DNA of 64,000 nt from Mycosarcoma maydis (taxonomy: Eukaryota > Basidiomycota > Ustilaginomycetes > Ustilaginales). Below the pieces are notes generated by a model. That model searched no databases and was not told the origin of the DNA. It saw only the letters and a program-made list of their open reading frames with translations. Of this stretch, positions 1 through 8,652 are shown in pieces. A program made the translations under genes and the position numbers. Where the stretch lies: the NCBI RefSeq assembly GCF_000328475.2, contig NC_026488.1, positions 1-64,000 of the forward strand, in the 5' to 3' direction. Each line of letters starts with the position of its first letter. Position 1 is the stretch's first letter.

Positions 1-1155
1 GCTCTAGGGTCATCGCCAAAGTCAACGTTCAACACGTTTCTGCAGGCTCAAGGCGCCACCAGCACCCTCGATTTCGTCTCTCTCCTGATCCTTTCCGAAG
101 CTCTCTCCTGTTTCGTTTTTCGTACGCAATTGCAATGCATTTGTTTCCTTCTCGCTGGTTTTTTTCCGAATGTTGGCTCGTAGCTTAATGCTCGCCACTC
201 GTGCTCTGCGCAGGCTGACCAGCTATTCTGTGTTGGAAGGCTGGGCATGACGAAGATCCTGGATGATCCAGCTCGGGATGTTGAGGTCGTTATCCGGGTT
301 GCAATGTAGAAGGCAAACTCAAGTGGTCACAAAGAAAGGGAATCGATGCTCGATGCTGGAGGCGAAGGTGGTGTAATAGTGTATGCAGTTGCGACCCGCA
401 TATAAGCGCCAATTTGCAGCGAGAGTCACGTCGGTTGTTCATTTGAGGTCGAGCTCATCCACAAGAAGGCAGGTGCTGTCTGTATAAAATGTGTGCTCTG
501 CACCCACGACCTGCGTGTGGCAGCCGAATTCAGAAAACCCCTCTGTGCTCGGCCACACGACCTGCATGTGGCAAACCCCTGTGGTTCACCTCCCACCCGT
601 GCCACCTTGCCATGCTACGGCGCCCGTGCCCGTAACATCCTTCTTACAATGCAGCTGAATGAGGTTAAGGATTTCAAACCCTGTCCGACTGGTTGTCTAG
701 GCACCCTTTTGGTGTAGAGGTTTGCCCCAAGTGGATGAACGCCCTGTTTTCGAAGAGCGTTTGAGCTGAAAGAGCTGTTCGACAATCTACCTAAATGCTG
801 GAATCGTGAATCTTTGTGAGCGTATATGCATACAACTCAATCGGCAGCAAACCCACTTAGTCTCAAGCTAGTTAGTGCGATACCTGACCTCTTAGTCTGC
901 CAGACAGCTCGCTACGTATCCGTCTGCGCCTTCAGCGATCTGTCTCAATCTGCATCTACATCTGTCGATCGGAGCATACGATACAAAGTACATACAGAGC
1001 CATCCGGAAGCAGTTCAACCTCGACCAGAAGCCCAATCAATCACAGACTTTGCTTCTTCAAACAAGGACAGGCTCTCCAGCAGAAGTCATGATGTAATGA
1101 GCTCGACAGTCGTCATAGTAATCTGCGGTTGACTCTTTGCATGTATGCGGAGACG
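1..1155. other. Gene-free left flank, 3' of the RXT3-like gene
   Basis: I recognise no protein-coding gene here; the short open frames have no family resemblance. A TATAAAA string lies at about 482-488. Just downstream is an imperfect direct repeat (about 492-525 and 543-577) sharing the core CACGACCTGCRTGTGGCA. The right part must hold the 3' untranslated region of the leftward RXT3-like gene. The left edge could be flank of a gene outside the window. Confidence 0.5.
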
Positions 1156-4100
1156 CTACTGAATCTCCCAAAACAACCGTTGTTTCCTGACCTCGCTGCT
1201 CTCCGTGTCGGCTGCTTGGCTCGACTTGTTCACATCACCAACAACCAACGACAGCGGAATGAGCTGTGTATCTTGCATGATCGTCTTGAGATGCAAATAG
1301 CGCCTGGCTTGGGCGTGATCCGCGCTAACAGGCGATGGCAAGGAGAGGGACAATGTTGACTTGGCTGCGCTGCCGTTGTCCATGACGTTGCGGTAGACTG
1401 CTAGTTGGTCGATACGTGCCTTGGCCGATTTGCGTCCTTTCGACTGCGCGTAGCCTGGCTGTTTGAGTTCGACTGATTCAACAACAAGCGAGACACCATC
1501 GTGCGAGTTGCCCCATGAACGCGACTTGATGCCTCCGCGCTGGCATCCCTTGTAGGCAATTAGCTTGGGAGCGATGCGAAGAATGACCGACAGATCGCAC
1601 GAGATCTCTGGTCGAACGGCGACGCGAGTCGGCTTGCAGAGTGAGGGTGCGTCGGACATTTCGACATCCGCTGCTTCTTCAGCAGCAGAGAGCTTAGATA
1701 CATGCTCGTCACTCGCAGCTGCGGTGAGGCCGTTCCACGCGCGGGCAGCTCGACCAGGAGGAACCCAGGCTGGAATTCCTTCGGCCTCCAGAGAAGGACC
1801 TTCGACCCACCCTGCATGGACGCACATGGCCAGCACATCAGAGTCATCGGTGTACACATCGGTACCCCACAGCTTGCGACGCAGCAGAGGGTTGAGTCGC
1901 CAGAAGCGCCACGGAGACACCTTGCCGCTCGCATGATTGGCCTTGGCAGCCGTATTGCTTTCGGTCTGGGCGGCGTCCGACTTGTCGGGCCCACCCTGCT
2001 TGGTCTTGGCCCCGCTTTTTTGTTCTTCGTCATGTGCAGTCGCACTACTGTCTTGTTTCGCGTTGTCCGATGGAGCAACATCAGCTCTTTCGTTGAATTT
2101 ATCCGGGTGTTCAGGGAGCTTGTGACCAAAGAGCTGAGCTTCGGCGACGCGCTCCTCGATGCGCATCTCGAGGCTCATACGTGCGTGCTCCTTGCCGCGC
2201 CAGCCAAGCTTCCAACTGTTGCTTGCACCATTGAGGGCAACACGGCCACGTTCGCCTTCAAGAAGATCCTTGAGTGGATCCCCGACTTGGCAGCGAGCAA
2301 GACACTCCGACTCGAGGCGTCGATACTCTTCCCAGTGCGGGCCGCCGCCGCCGCCGCCGCAGCTGAGCAGATCGCCCGGGATGCGCACCTCCAACGTTGA
2401 TCCAACGTTGCGAGCAAGTAGCTCGGCAGGAAAGAGGGGATCGACAGTGGTATCGTAGATCCACGAACCCAAGTGTCGCACGGGACGACCTTTGTCCATA
2501 CCAATAAGGTGGCGCGGCAGTGGATCAAGAGGCGCTTCAATGACGGGCAAAATTGAAGCTTTCTCAGCAACGGCTTCTGATCCTCCAGCTGCTTGATCCT
2601 CGGTTTCGACCTGTGGAGCAGCACTCGACTCGACCTCTGTTGCCGGGATGGCAGGAGCAGTGGGATTCGCTGCATCATCCAAGGCCGCCAACGGAGCTTG
2701 CTGCTCAGCATTGGGAGGCGTACCGGCTAATTCAGCAGCGATTTCTAACTTTTGCTCTTCGACTAGCATGTCGAGAGGCAGTCGCTCAGCTCGGCGAATC
2801 GATTCGTCGCGTTCGCAAAGCTCGAGGTAGAGCCAAACAGGCTCGCTGTCTACGCGTGGACCGGCATTGGGATCGCGGATGACATGAGGCTGTTGTTGCA
2901 CAAGCGCCTCAGATGCCGGGCCGTAGCCTCCGCCGAACATGGCGGGATGGATGGCAGGAGGGAGCGGCATGCCCGGTGGATAGCCGATGGCAGCAGCGGC
3001 AGCGTGGAAGTCAGCCATGTTGGGTGGTCGGCCGTATGCAGCGGCCTGTTGCTGTGCGGTAGCGATCAGGACTTCCTCGAGACTGGCCGGTGGAGGGCGA
3101 ATATGGGGAGGCAGCTCGCCTAGCGCACCTGGATGCATGCCAGCAGCAGCAGCAGCGGCAGCGGCGGCATGGGCTTGCGCTTGGGCTTGAACCTGTGCCT
3201 GCACTTGGAACTCGCGCTCCTTTTCGCGCTCGATGGCTGCCATCTTTTCGGCTTGCTGCTTCTCTCGGCGACGTTCTCTACGTTCACGCTCCTTTTCCTT
3301 TTCGCGTTCCTTTTCACGTTCACGTTCGCGTTCTCGCTCGCGTTCCAGCTCCCTCTCTCGTTCCTTCTGACGCTCGCGCTCGAGCTCTTCGATGCGCAGG
3401 CGTTCGCGTTCGCGTTCAATCTCGCGCTCGCGTTCTCGTTCTAGCTCCATTTCGCGTTCCCTCTGCTCTCTTTCCATTAGGCGGAGACGCTGACGCTCAT
3501 TTTCGACCTCGAACTCGCGTTCTCGTTGCAGAGCCATTTCGCGGTCGCGATCACGAATGTCTCGGTCAGAGGGAGGACCGCCGTATGGTGGGACAGAAGG
3601 GACGCGGTGTGGCGGAATGTCGCGATAGGGGGCAGCACGGTCGCTTGTGGGCGATGGAGGCGCTCGTCGTGGGCCGGATTCGAGTTTGACGGATGATTCG
3701 CGGACAGGACCCATGGGAGGCGGAGGACCCGATCGCGGATGACGTTCAGAGTCATAGTGAGGAGGGATGGGGCCGTTGCCGCCACGTTCGTCAGTTCGTC
3801 CACCATGAGCGCCTGGTCGAGACTGAGCTGGGACAGGGGATTCGCGTGTCATGATTCCACCTGCGCCAGACTGCGAACCCGATGGCTTGAGGCTTTCCTT
3901 GCGTCGATCGCCATCACGGCTTTGGGTCGGGCTAGGAGGAGGATATGGAAGGGGAGGAGGCGGCCCACGCTCGTCGTACCCTCTGGCGCTGGCAGACTTA
4001 GAAGATGGGGGGGCAAGCGGACCGGAAGGAGGGCCTCTAGGACCATGTCGATCATAAGGGTCGTCCATGATCATGGGCTCGCCATGCATGCGACGACCAT

Positions 4101-5256
4101 AGCGATCAGCAGCCATGATTTCGCGATCGCGGTCGCGCTCCCTGTCTCGCTGCATGAGCTCACGCTCGGACATAGGACCGTCATAAGGTGCGTATGAAAC
4201 AGCAGCACGCATCCGCTCGGGTGATCGACCAGCAGGTGGTAGCATGCCGCCAGCGTGACTTGGTGGCATTGAACCAGACCTTGGATCGTCGTAAGGGCCG
4301 CCAAGGTAAGGCGCGTGTCGCGGCGAGCTCTCGGGAGGCATGGCAGCGAGCGGAATATCTGCGCTTTGCTCGCGAGCACGACCGCCAACAGGAGCGGCAC
4401 GGGCTAGATGACCAGGCGCCGGGCTTCTGCGACGAGGAAGAGAAGACTGATAGGGGTCGAGAGGACTGCGAGAAGTCTCTCCGGGCATGCCAGGGGCCGG
4501 ATTTCCCACTGGATAACGAATGTCGCCGCTAGGAGCGCGACTGTGCTGGGTTGGCGGCTTGTCCGGGGCTGCACCAGGTCTTTGCGAAGCCCTCCATCGC
4601 ATTTCGCGTTCACGTTCACGTTCGAGTTCGTACTCCCTTTCACGCTCCCATTCACGTTCCCTGTGGTAAGCGGAAGCAGCGTCGTCCGAGTCGCTCCACT
4701 TGCGACGAGGAGGAGCAGATTGGGAGGATGGACTCGTGGAAGCGTGACCGTAAGGCATGATGGGAGAACGACGATCGTTGGGATGAGGTGGAGGAGGGGC
4801 AGTGCGAGAAGATGGTGCTCCGGAAAAAGCGGTACCGGCATGAGCCCGATCTCGCTCTCGTTCTCGTTCTCGTTCTCGTTCCCTCTCCCGCTGCTCTCGT
4901 TCGCGTTCCCACTCCCAATCGCGCTCTCCGCGTGCTCTGTCTCGTTCGCGGTCGTACATCATGTATCTGGGATCGGGTGCTTCAGCTGAACCAGGCGGGC
5001 CGAGCAATGAGTTCATATTCATGACATCGTTTCGAGGCGAGGGAGCTGGACCAGGCTGCCTCCAGCGGTCCCGTGCTGGATCATCCATGGCTGAGGAGGT
5101 GCGAGATGGTGGTCTCAGAGGTGCTATATGGCCAGCGGCGGCGGCAGCAGATGGAGATACAGGGTAGCTGCGTGACGAAGCAGAATGGTAGGAGGAAGAG
5201 GCACCTGGCGGTGAACGCTGATGATGAGGAGGAGGAGGAGGCGGCGGCGGTGGCAT
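1156..5256 (-). CDS. Rxt3-domain protein, probable Rpd3L histone deacetylase complex subunit
   Basis: An intronless 1366-residue nuclear protein. The recognisable part is near the C-terminus (about residues 1128-1160): the stretch KLWGTDVYTDDSDVLAMCVH, followed by AGW, is the hallmark of the Rxt3 family, a subunit of the large Rpd3 (Sin3) deacetylase complex that represses transcription. Conserved flanking blocks include residues around EVRIPGDLL and the lysine-rich KGRKSAKARIDQLAVY. The N-terminal two thirds is low complexity: a run of ten prolines at the start, Pro/Ser/Arg-rich segments, and several Arg-Glu repeat tracts, the longest about residues 560-700 and ending in a Gln-Ala/poly-Ala stretch. 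The start is the ATG at 5254-5256; an in-frame upstream codon is TTG. Yeast Rxt3 is far shorter, so the long RE-rich extension is a basidiomycete-type elaboration (inference). The family call is firm; complex membership is inferred. Confidence 0.85.
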   Translation of the reverse strand: MPPPPPPPPPHHQRSPPGASSSYHSASSRSYPVSPSAAAAAGHIAPLRPPSRTSSAMDDPARDRWRQPGPAPSPRNDVMNMNSLLGPPGSAEAPDPRYMMYDRERDRARGERDWEWEREREQRERERERERERERDRAHAGTAFSGAPSSRTAPPPPHPNDRRSPIMPYGHASTSPSSQSAPPRRKWSDSDDAASAYHREREWEREREYELEREREREMRWRASQRPGAAPDKPPTQHSRAPSGDIRYPVGNPAPGMPGETSRSPLDPYQSSLPRRRSPAPGHLARAAPVGGRAREQSADIPLAAMPPESSPRHAPYLGGPYDDPRSGSMPPSHAGGMLPPAGRSPERMRAAVSYAPYDGPMSERELMQRDRERDRDREIMAADRYGRRMHGEPMIMDDPYDRHGPRGPPSGPLAPPSSKSASARGYDERGPPPPLPYPPPSPTQSRDGDRRKESLKPSGSQSGAGGIMTRESPVPAQSRPGAHGGRTDERGGNGPIPPHYDSERHPRSGPPPPMGPVRESSVKLESGPRRAPPSPTSDRAAPYRDIPPHRVPSVPPYGGPPSDRDIRDRDREMALQREREFEVENERQRLRLMEREQREREMELEREREREIERERERLRIEELERERQKERERELEREREREREREKEREKEKERERRERRREKQQAEKMAAIEREKEREFQVQAQVQAQAQAHAAAAAAAAAGMHPGALGELPPHIRPPPASLEEVLIATAQQQAAAYGRPPNMADFHAAAAAIGYPPGMPLPPAIHPAMFGGGYGPASEALVQQQPHVIRDPNAGPRVDSEPVWLYLELCERDESIRRAERLPLDMLVEEQKLEIAAELAGTPPNAEQQAPLAALDDAANPTAPAIPATEVESSAAPQVETEDQAAGGSEAVAEKASILPVIEAPLDPLPRHLIGMDKGRPVRHLGSWIYDTTVDPLFPAELLARNVGSTLEVRIPGDLLSCGGGGGGPHWEEYRRLESECLARCQVGDPLKDLLEGERGRVALNGASNSWKLGWRGKEHARMSLEMRIEERVAEAQLFGHKLPEHPDKFNERADVAPSDNAKQDSSATAHDEEQKSGAKTKQGGPDKSDAAQTESNTAAKANHASGKVSPWRFWRLNPLLRRKLWGTDVYTDDSDVLAMCVHAGWVEGPSLEAEGIPAWVPPGRAARAWNGLTAAASDEHVSKLSAAEEAADVEMSDAPSLCKPTRVAVRPEISCDLSVILRIAPKLIAYKGCQRGGIKSRSWGNSHDGVSLVVESVELKQPGYAQSKGRKSAKARIDQLAVYRNVMDNGSAAKSTLSLSLPSPVSADHAQARRYLHLKTIMQDTQLIPLSLVVGDVNKSSQAADTESSEVRKQRLFWEIQ

Positions 5257-6213
5257 TGTGAGTTTGTGCTGACGAATCAAAGCGTTTGGAAGCAGATTTG
5301 GGTTCGGAAGTAGGAGGCAGGCTTTCGACTCTCGAGTTGTGAAGCCAATCCAGCGCGGATGTTGCCTATAGAGAGTAGCGAGAGAACGTGCTCTGCTTGA
5401 AATGTTGAAGGCAACGGTGACGAATCCGATGGAGATTGTGGAGACGGATCAAGGATGGACAAGAAGAAAAAGAACGCCGAAGCGTGATTCGTGATTCGTG
5501 ATTCGTGATTCGTGATTGTGATGAACGATCGTGTGTGACACGTTAAACTACCCTTTGCTTGCTCTCTTCTCATTCGTGATTCACAATTCACGATTCAAAA
5601 TCCGCGCATCTCTTTGTCTCGTGTCTCGTGTCTGGATGGCTGCCTCTGTAATTCCGCCGGTCAAACAATAAGAATGCGACAGCGTGCAGCGCACCTTGCT
5701 CAACCATCCGTGATTCCCATCGCGGATAGACCGTGATTTTCATGCACGGGAGCAGTCTAACTTATTTGATACTGTAACTTAGGTTGACACTCGTGACTCT
5801 CTGCTTGCTGCATACCACCAAGAAGAGCGGCTGAATTTTAAGCGATTTTCCTATAACCAACCTAGGTTGAATCGTGATTTGTGATTGGCTGATCCTCCTC
5901 CGCTGCAGCCAGCCAAGACGAGTTCTAAGTCCATTAACTAAACAGAATACACCGAACATCAACAGCTGTGCTTGCAGCGTGACATTCGTGATTCTCGGTG
6001 CTTGAGGTGCTCAGGCCAAGCGCGAGCCGATCGGATAGCAGCCCGATTCGTGATTGATGCACTCCACTTCCTGAAAGCCACTCAGCTACAGAAGTGGCGC
6101 TTTGGATCCACCCATTCGTGATTCGTGCTTCTTTGGCAACACTCTTTCGTTGTTTCTCTCTTGCCCGCCTCTCTGGTTTTGATCGAGGTCGGAAGAAACA
6201 CCATCTGCCTAGG
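5257..6213. promoter_or_regulatory. Divergent intergenic region RXT3-like / VPS25 with heptamer repeats
   Basis: This 957 bp region separates two divergent genes and must hold both promoters. It is dense in the CGTGATT heptamer: five perfect tandem copies at 5483-5517, plus single or double copies near 5574, 5699, 5734, 5783, 5871, 5980, 6045 and 6113. No convincing TATA box or other gene is seen. Confidence 0.5.
5483..5517 (+). repeat. Five perfect tandem CGTGATT heptamers
   Basis: Five contiguous copies of the 7-bp unit CGTGATT, preceded by AG and followed by GTGATG. This is the longest perfect array of this unit in the window. It lies about 230 bp upstream of the RXT3-like start codon, in the promoter region shared with VPS25. 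Confidence 0.95.
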
Positions 6214-6912
6214 ATGGCGGCCACAGCTTCAGTCACACCAAGCGTGAAAGGGTCGTCGCCTGCAGCCGGTGCATCGCCCATTGCCAGCGCTGGTATGGCA
6301 GAAGGCGGCTCGTTTCGCTATCCGCCTATCCACGCATTCCCGCCGTTCTTCACACTTCAACACAATCCAGTTTCGCGCGCTCAGCAACTATCGCAATGGA
6401 GTACCCTCATACTCGACTATTGCCGCCATCACCGCCTATTTACGATCTCCCCTCTTGCCGGGACATCCGATCCCGCTTCCGGAAGCGTCGCGGCAGATCC
6501 GCACACGAGCCTGTTCGCCAATCAATCGATACAGCGTTCTCTCTCAGCCGAATCTATACGAGTAGTGTTGACACATCTCGTCGATCACAAGCAAGCAGCG
6601 TGGGAAGAACAGCTCACTGGCGCAGCAACGAAATCCAAGCGCAGCAACGCGAATTCGAAAGCATTCATCTACTGGAAAACGCCGGTGCAGTGGGCAGATT
6701 CGATTTACGACTGGGTTATGCAGACGGGTCAGAACAAGAGTATCATGACGCTGTTCGAGCTCAATCAGGGCGATCTGGTGCAAGCTCAAGACTTTTACCT
6801 GCTTCCCACTCCCATGCTTCGGCAAGCATTGAAGCACCTCAGCACGCAGGGCAAAGCACAGATCTTTGCAGGAACCGAAGCTGACGACGGTGAAGGTGTT
6901 AAGTTTGTTTGA
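6214..6912 (+). CDS. VPS25: ESCRT-II subunit Vps25
   Basis: A 232-residue, intronless protein. ESCRT-II (Vps22, Vps36 and two Vps25) acts on endosomes, where Vps25 recruits ESCRT-III Vps20 to form multivesicular bodies. The N-terminal block YPPIHAFPPFFTLQHNP and the following QLSQWSTLILDYC match the first winged helix and the PPF contact motif of the family. The C-terminal half, from KAFIYWKTPVQWADSIYDWV to ALKHLSTQGKAQIF, matches the second winged helix. The ATG at 6214 is chosen because the family-like sequence follows it and the upstream in-frame extension is heptamer-containing leader. A short Ala/Ser/Gly-rich N-terminal extension and a low-complexity loop (about residues 85-100) make it slightly longer than the usual 175-200 residues. 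It faces the uracil phosphoribosyltransferase gene convergently. Confidence 0.93.
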   Translation: MAATASVTPSVKGSSPAAGASPIASAGMAEGGSFRYPPIHAFPPFFTLQHNPVSRAQQLSQWSTLILDYCRHHRLFTISPLAGTSDPASGSVAADPHTSLFANQSIQRSLSAESIRVVLTHLVDHKQAAWEEQLTGAATKSKRSNANSKAFIYWKTPVQWADSIYDWVMQTGQNKSIMTLFELNQGDLVQAQDFYLLPTPMLRQALKHLSTQGKAQIFAGTEADDGEGVKFV

Positions 6913-7303
6913 GATCTTCATGCATATACAGATTCCATGATATACCCCACACACGTCAGCAGGACGTCACCACCTGACCCAATTTGTAACGTATCATACT
7001 CTGCTGTCTGCAAAGCAGTGATCCAGCCCGAGCCCCTGCGGTGGACCAAGGCACGGTAGACCAAGGCACGGCCCCACGTTACGCGTCTGTGGCTTCAATG
7101 AGCCGCACATGATGAATGGTGTTTCGGATTGAAATGCATGACGAGCGAGAGGCGTTCCAGCTGAAATAAACAGAGTCGGATCCGAGAGACAAAACCGAGG
7201 CGCTTGGGTCACAAAGATGATATTGTAGGTTGAGTTGTTTTTGTTGCTGTGCACCTTCAGCTGCGTACTCCAGTAGAATTGCTTATGGAGTCGAGAAGAA
7301 CTC
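6913..7303. other. Convergent intergenic region VPS25 / FUR1
   Basis: Holds the 3' ends of two convergent genes. A 15-bp tandem duplication (GTGGACCAAGGCACG then GTAGACCAAGGCACG, one mismatch) sits at 7041-7070. No gene is seen. Confidence 0.5.
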
Positions 7304-7999
7304 TCATCCGCTGTAGTATCGGTCGCCGTAGTCACCCAGACCAGGGATGATGTAAGACTTTTCGTCCAACCTCTCATCCACCCAAGCCGAGATCACTTTG
7401 ACCTGTGGGAATTTTGAGTACATGTTGTTCAGACCCTCGGGGCTTGCAATGAGATTCAGAAAGAGGATGCGCTCCGCCTTTACGCCGTTCTCGATCAGAA
7501 CTTCGATAGCCTTGATGGCGCTTCCACCAGTGGCAAGCATGGGATCCAGTAGCAATACCCATCGTTCCGCAATGTCTTCCGGCAGCTTGGCATAGAACAG
7601 CTTGGGCTTGGCCGTCTCCTCGTCTCGTTGAATCAGAATCTTGCCGATTCGTACGCTGCGGCAGCACTCGCGTAGGCCCGCTTCCATTGCCTCGCCAGCG
7701 CGAAGAATCGAGACTCCGCAAATTCGACCTTGGAACGAGACGCCCGAGTATTCGAATCCGGTCGGCGTCATGACTGTCTGCGGTAGCGTAGGCAGGTGGT
7801 TGAGACCTTCTTCGACCAAAAGTCGGATGATGCGGTCCGAATAAAAGATGAAGTCGGAGCGAGGTGTCGAGGCGTCGCGTATGATGGTCAGCAGCGCATC
7901 CAGCTGCGCCGTCTGTGGAAGTCGAGATGCATTTGGAGGCAACGTCGGCCCCTGTAGCGCAGCGGCAGCGCCGTTCTGCTGTAGTGCCGACGATGCCAT
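7304..7999 (-). CDS. FUR1: Uracil phosphoribosyltransferase
   Basis: A 231-residue cytosolic enzyme of the pyrimidine salvage pathway that converts uracil and PRPP to UMP and diphosphate. It is also the step that activates 5-fluorouracil in fungi. The PRPP-binding loop reads LLLDPMLATGGSA (about residues 149-161). The region GRICGVSILRAGEAMEAGLR is the conserved phosphoribosyltransferase core, and the C-terminal IPGLGDYGDRYYSG is the uracil-binding end typical of UPRTases. The first 25 residues are an Ala/Gln/Pro-rich tail. The length matches the fungal family. The start is the ATG at 7997-7999, with no intron. It is convergent with VPS25 and lies downstream of the leftward LRR gene. Confidence 0.97.
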   Translation of the reverse strand: MASSALQQNGAAAALQGPTLPPNASRLPQTAQLDALLTIIRDASTPRSDFIFYSDRIIRLLVEEGLNHLPTLPQTVMTPTGFEYSGVSFQGRICGVSILRAGEAMEAGLRECCRSVRIGKILIQRDEETAKPKLFYAKLPEDIAERWVLLLDPMLATGGSAIKAIEVLIENGVKAERILFLNLIASPEGLNNMYSKFPQVKVISAWVDERLDEKSYIIPGLGDYGDRYYSG

Positions 8000-8652
8000 A
8001 TCTGTATACTTGCGTGGGACGAAAGGCGATGCTGTAGACTCGACGTCGGCGTGCCTGTTGAATTTACTACAACTCGTTACGTGTGTATAGTTTGCGCAAG
8101 CTCCAGTTCGTGATGTGGAACATCGACGATAGTGGTGGGACGACGCGAGGGTAAGCTCAATATGACGGGACGGAAGATGAAAGAACGCAACTTGTGTAAT
8201 GAATGCGAGTTTTCTGACCTTGACTCACGACTCGAGCGTACAAGCTGGCGAGTCAAGCTGCTTTTCGGCACTGTGCAGTACAGCACAATTCACAGAAGGC
8301 AGTCGTGAGTGAGTTCTAATTTTTCACCTCCACTCGTGACTGTGTTGCTCGAATCCGTGCACGCTGCCTACGGCCGCTCGGATCCTCGGAACCAATCCTA
8401 TGCCACACCATCTGCCGCCTCAAATCGAAATAGGCTTATAGATAAGCTTTCGCGTTCCTCATCATCAGCACCGGAACCCACAACTTTCTAAGTTATGGCG
8501 TCGATCTACTACAGAACGCAGTCGTTCGTGCATCAAAACTCCCCTTCATCTCGGATTTGTGGCTCAATATTACATACTGTGGAAGATGCATACAAGATCG
8601 ACATTGCCGCTGCAACGCCAGTGAGAGAAGGTGACCTTTTTTTTGGCCATAT
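8000..8652. promoter_or_regulatory. Intergenic region upstream of FUR1
   Basis: Contains the promoter side of FUR1 and the 3' end of the leftward LRR gene. TCGTGA/TCACGA motifs occur near 8105, 8226, 8303 and 8333. No gene is recognised. Confidence 0.45.

Noticed and set aside
1702..2400. 232-codon plus-strand frame
   Set aside because: Antisense to the conserved Rxt3 domain region; no family resemblance and the minus-strand protein is clearly real.
3133..3444. Very hydrophobic plus-strand frame (Leu/Phe/Ala/Thr-rich) that looks like a membrane protein
   Set aside because: It is the exact antisense of the Arg/Glu repeat of the Rxt3-type gene; codons for Arg-Glu read backwards give Phe/Leu/Ala/Ser. 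A composition shadow.
5483..5517. Possible CRISPR-like or telomere-like array
   Set aside because: Units are only 7 bp, without spacers, far from any end signal and repeated in many intergenic regions; eukaryotic context excludes CRISPR.
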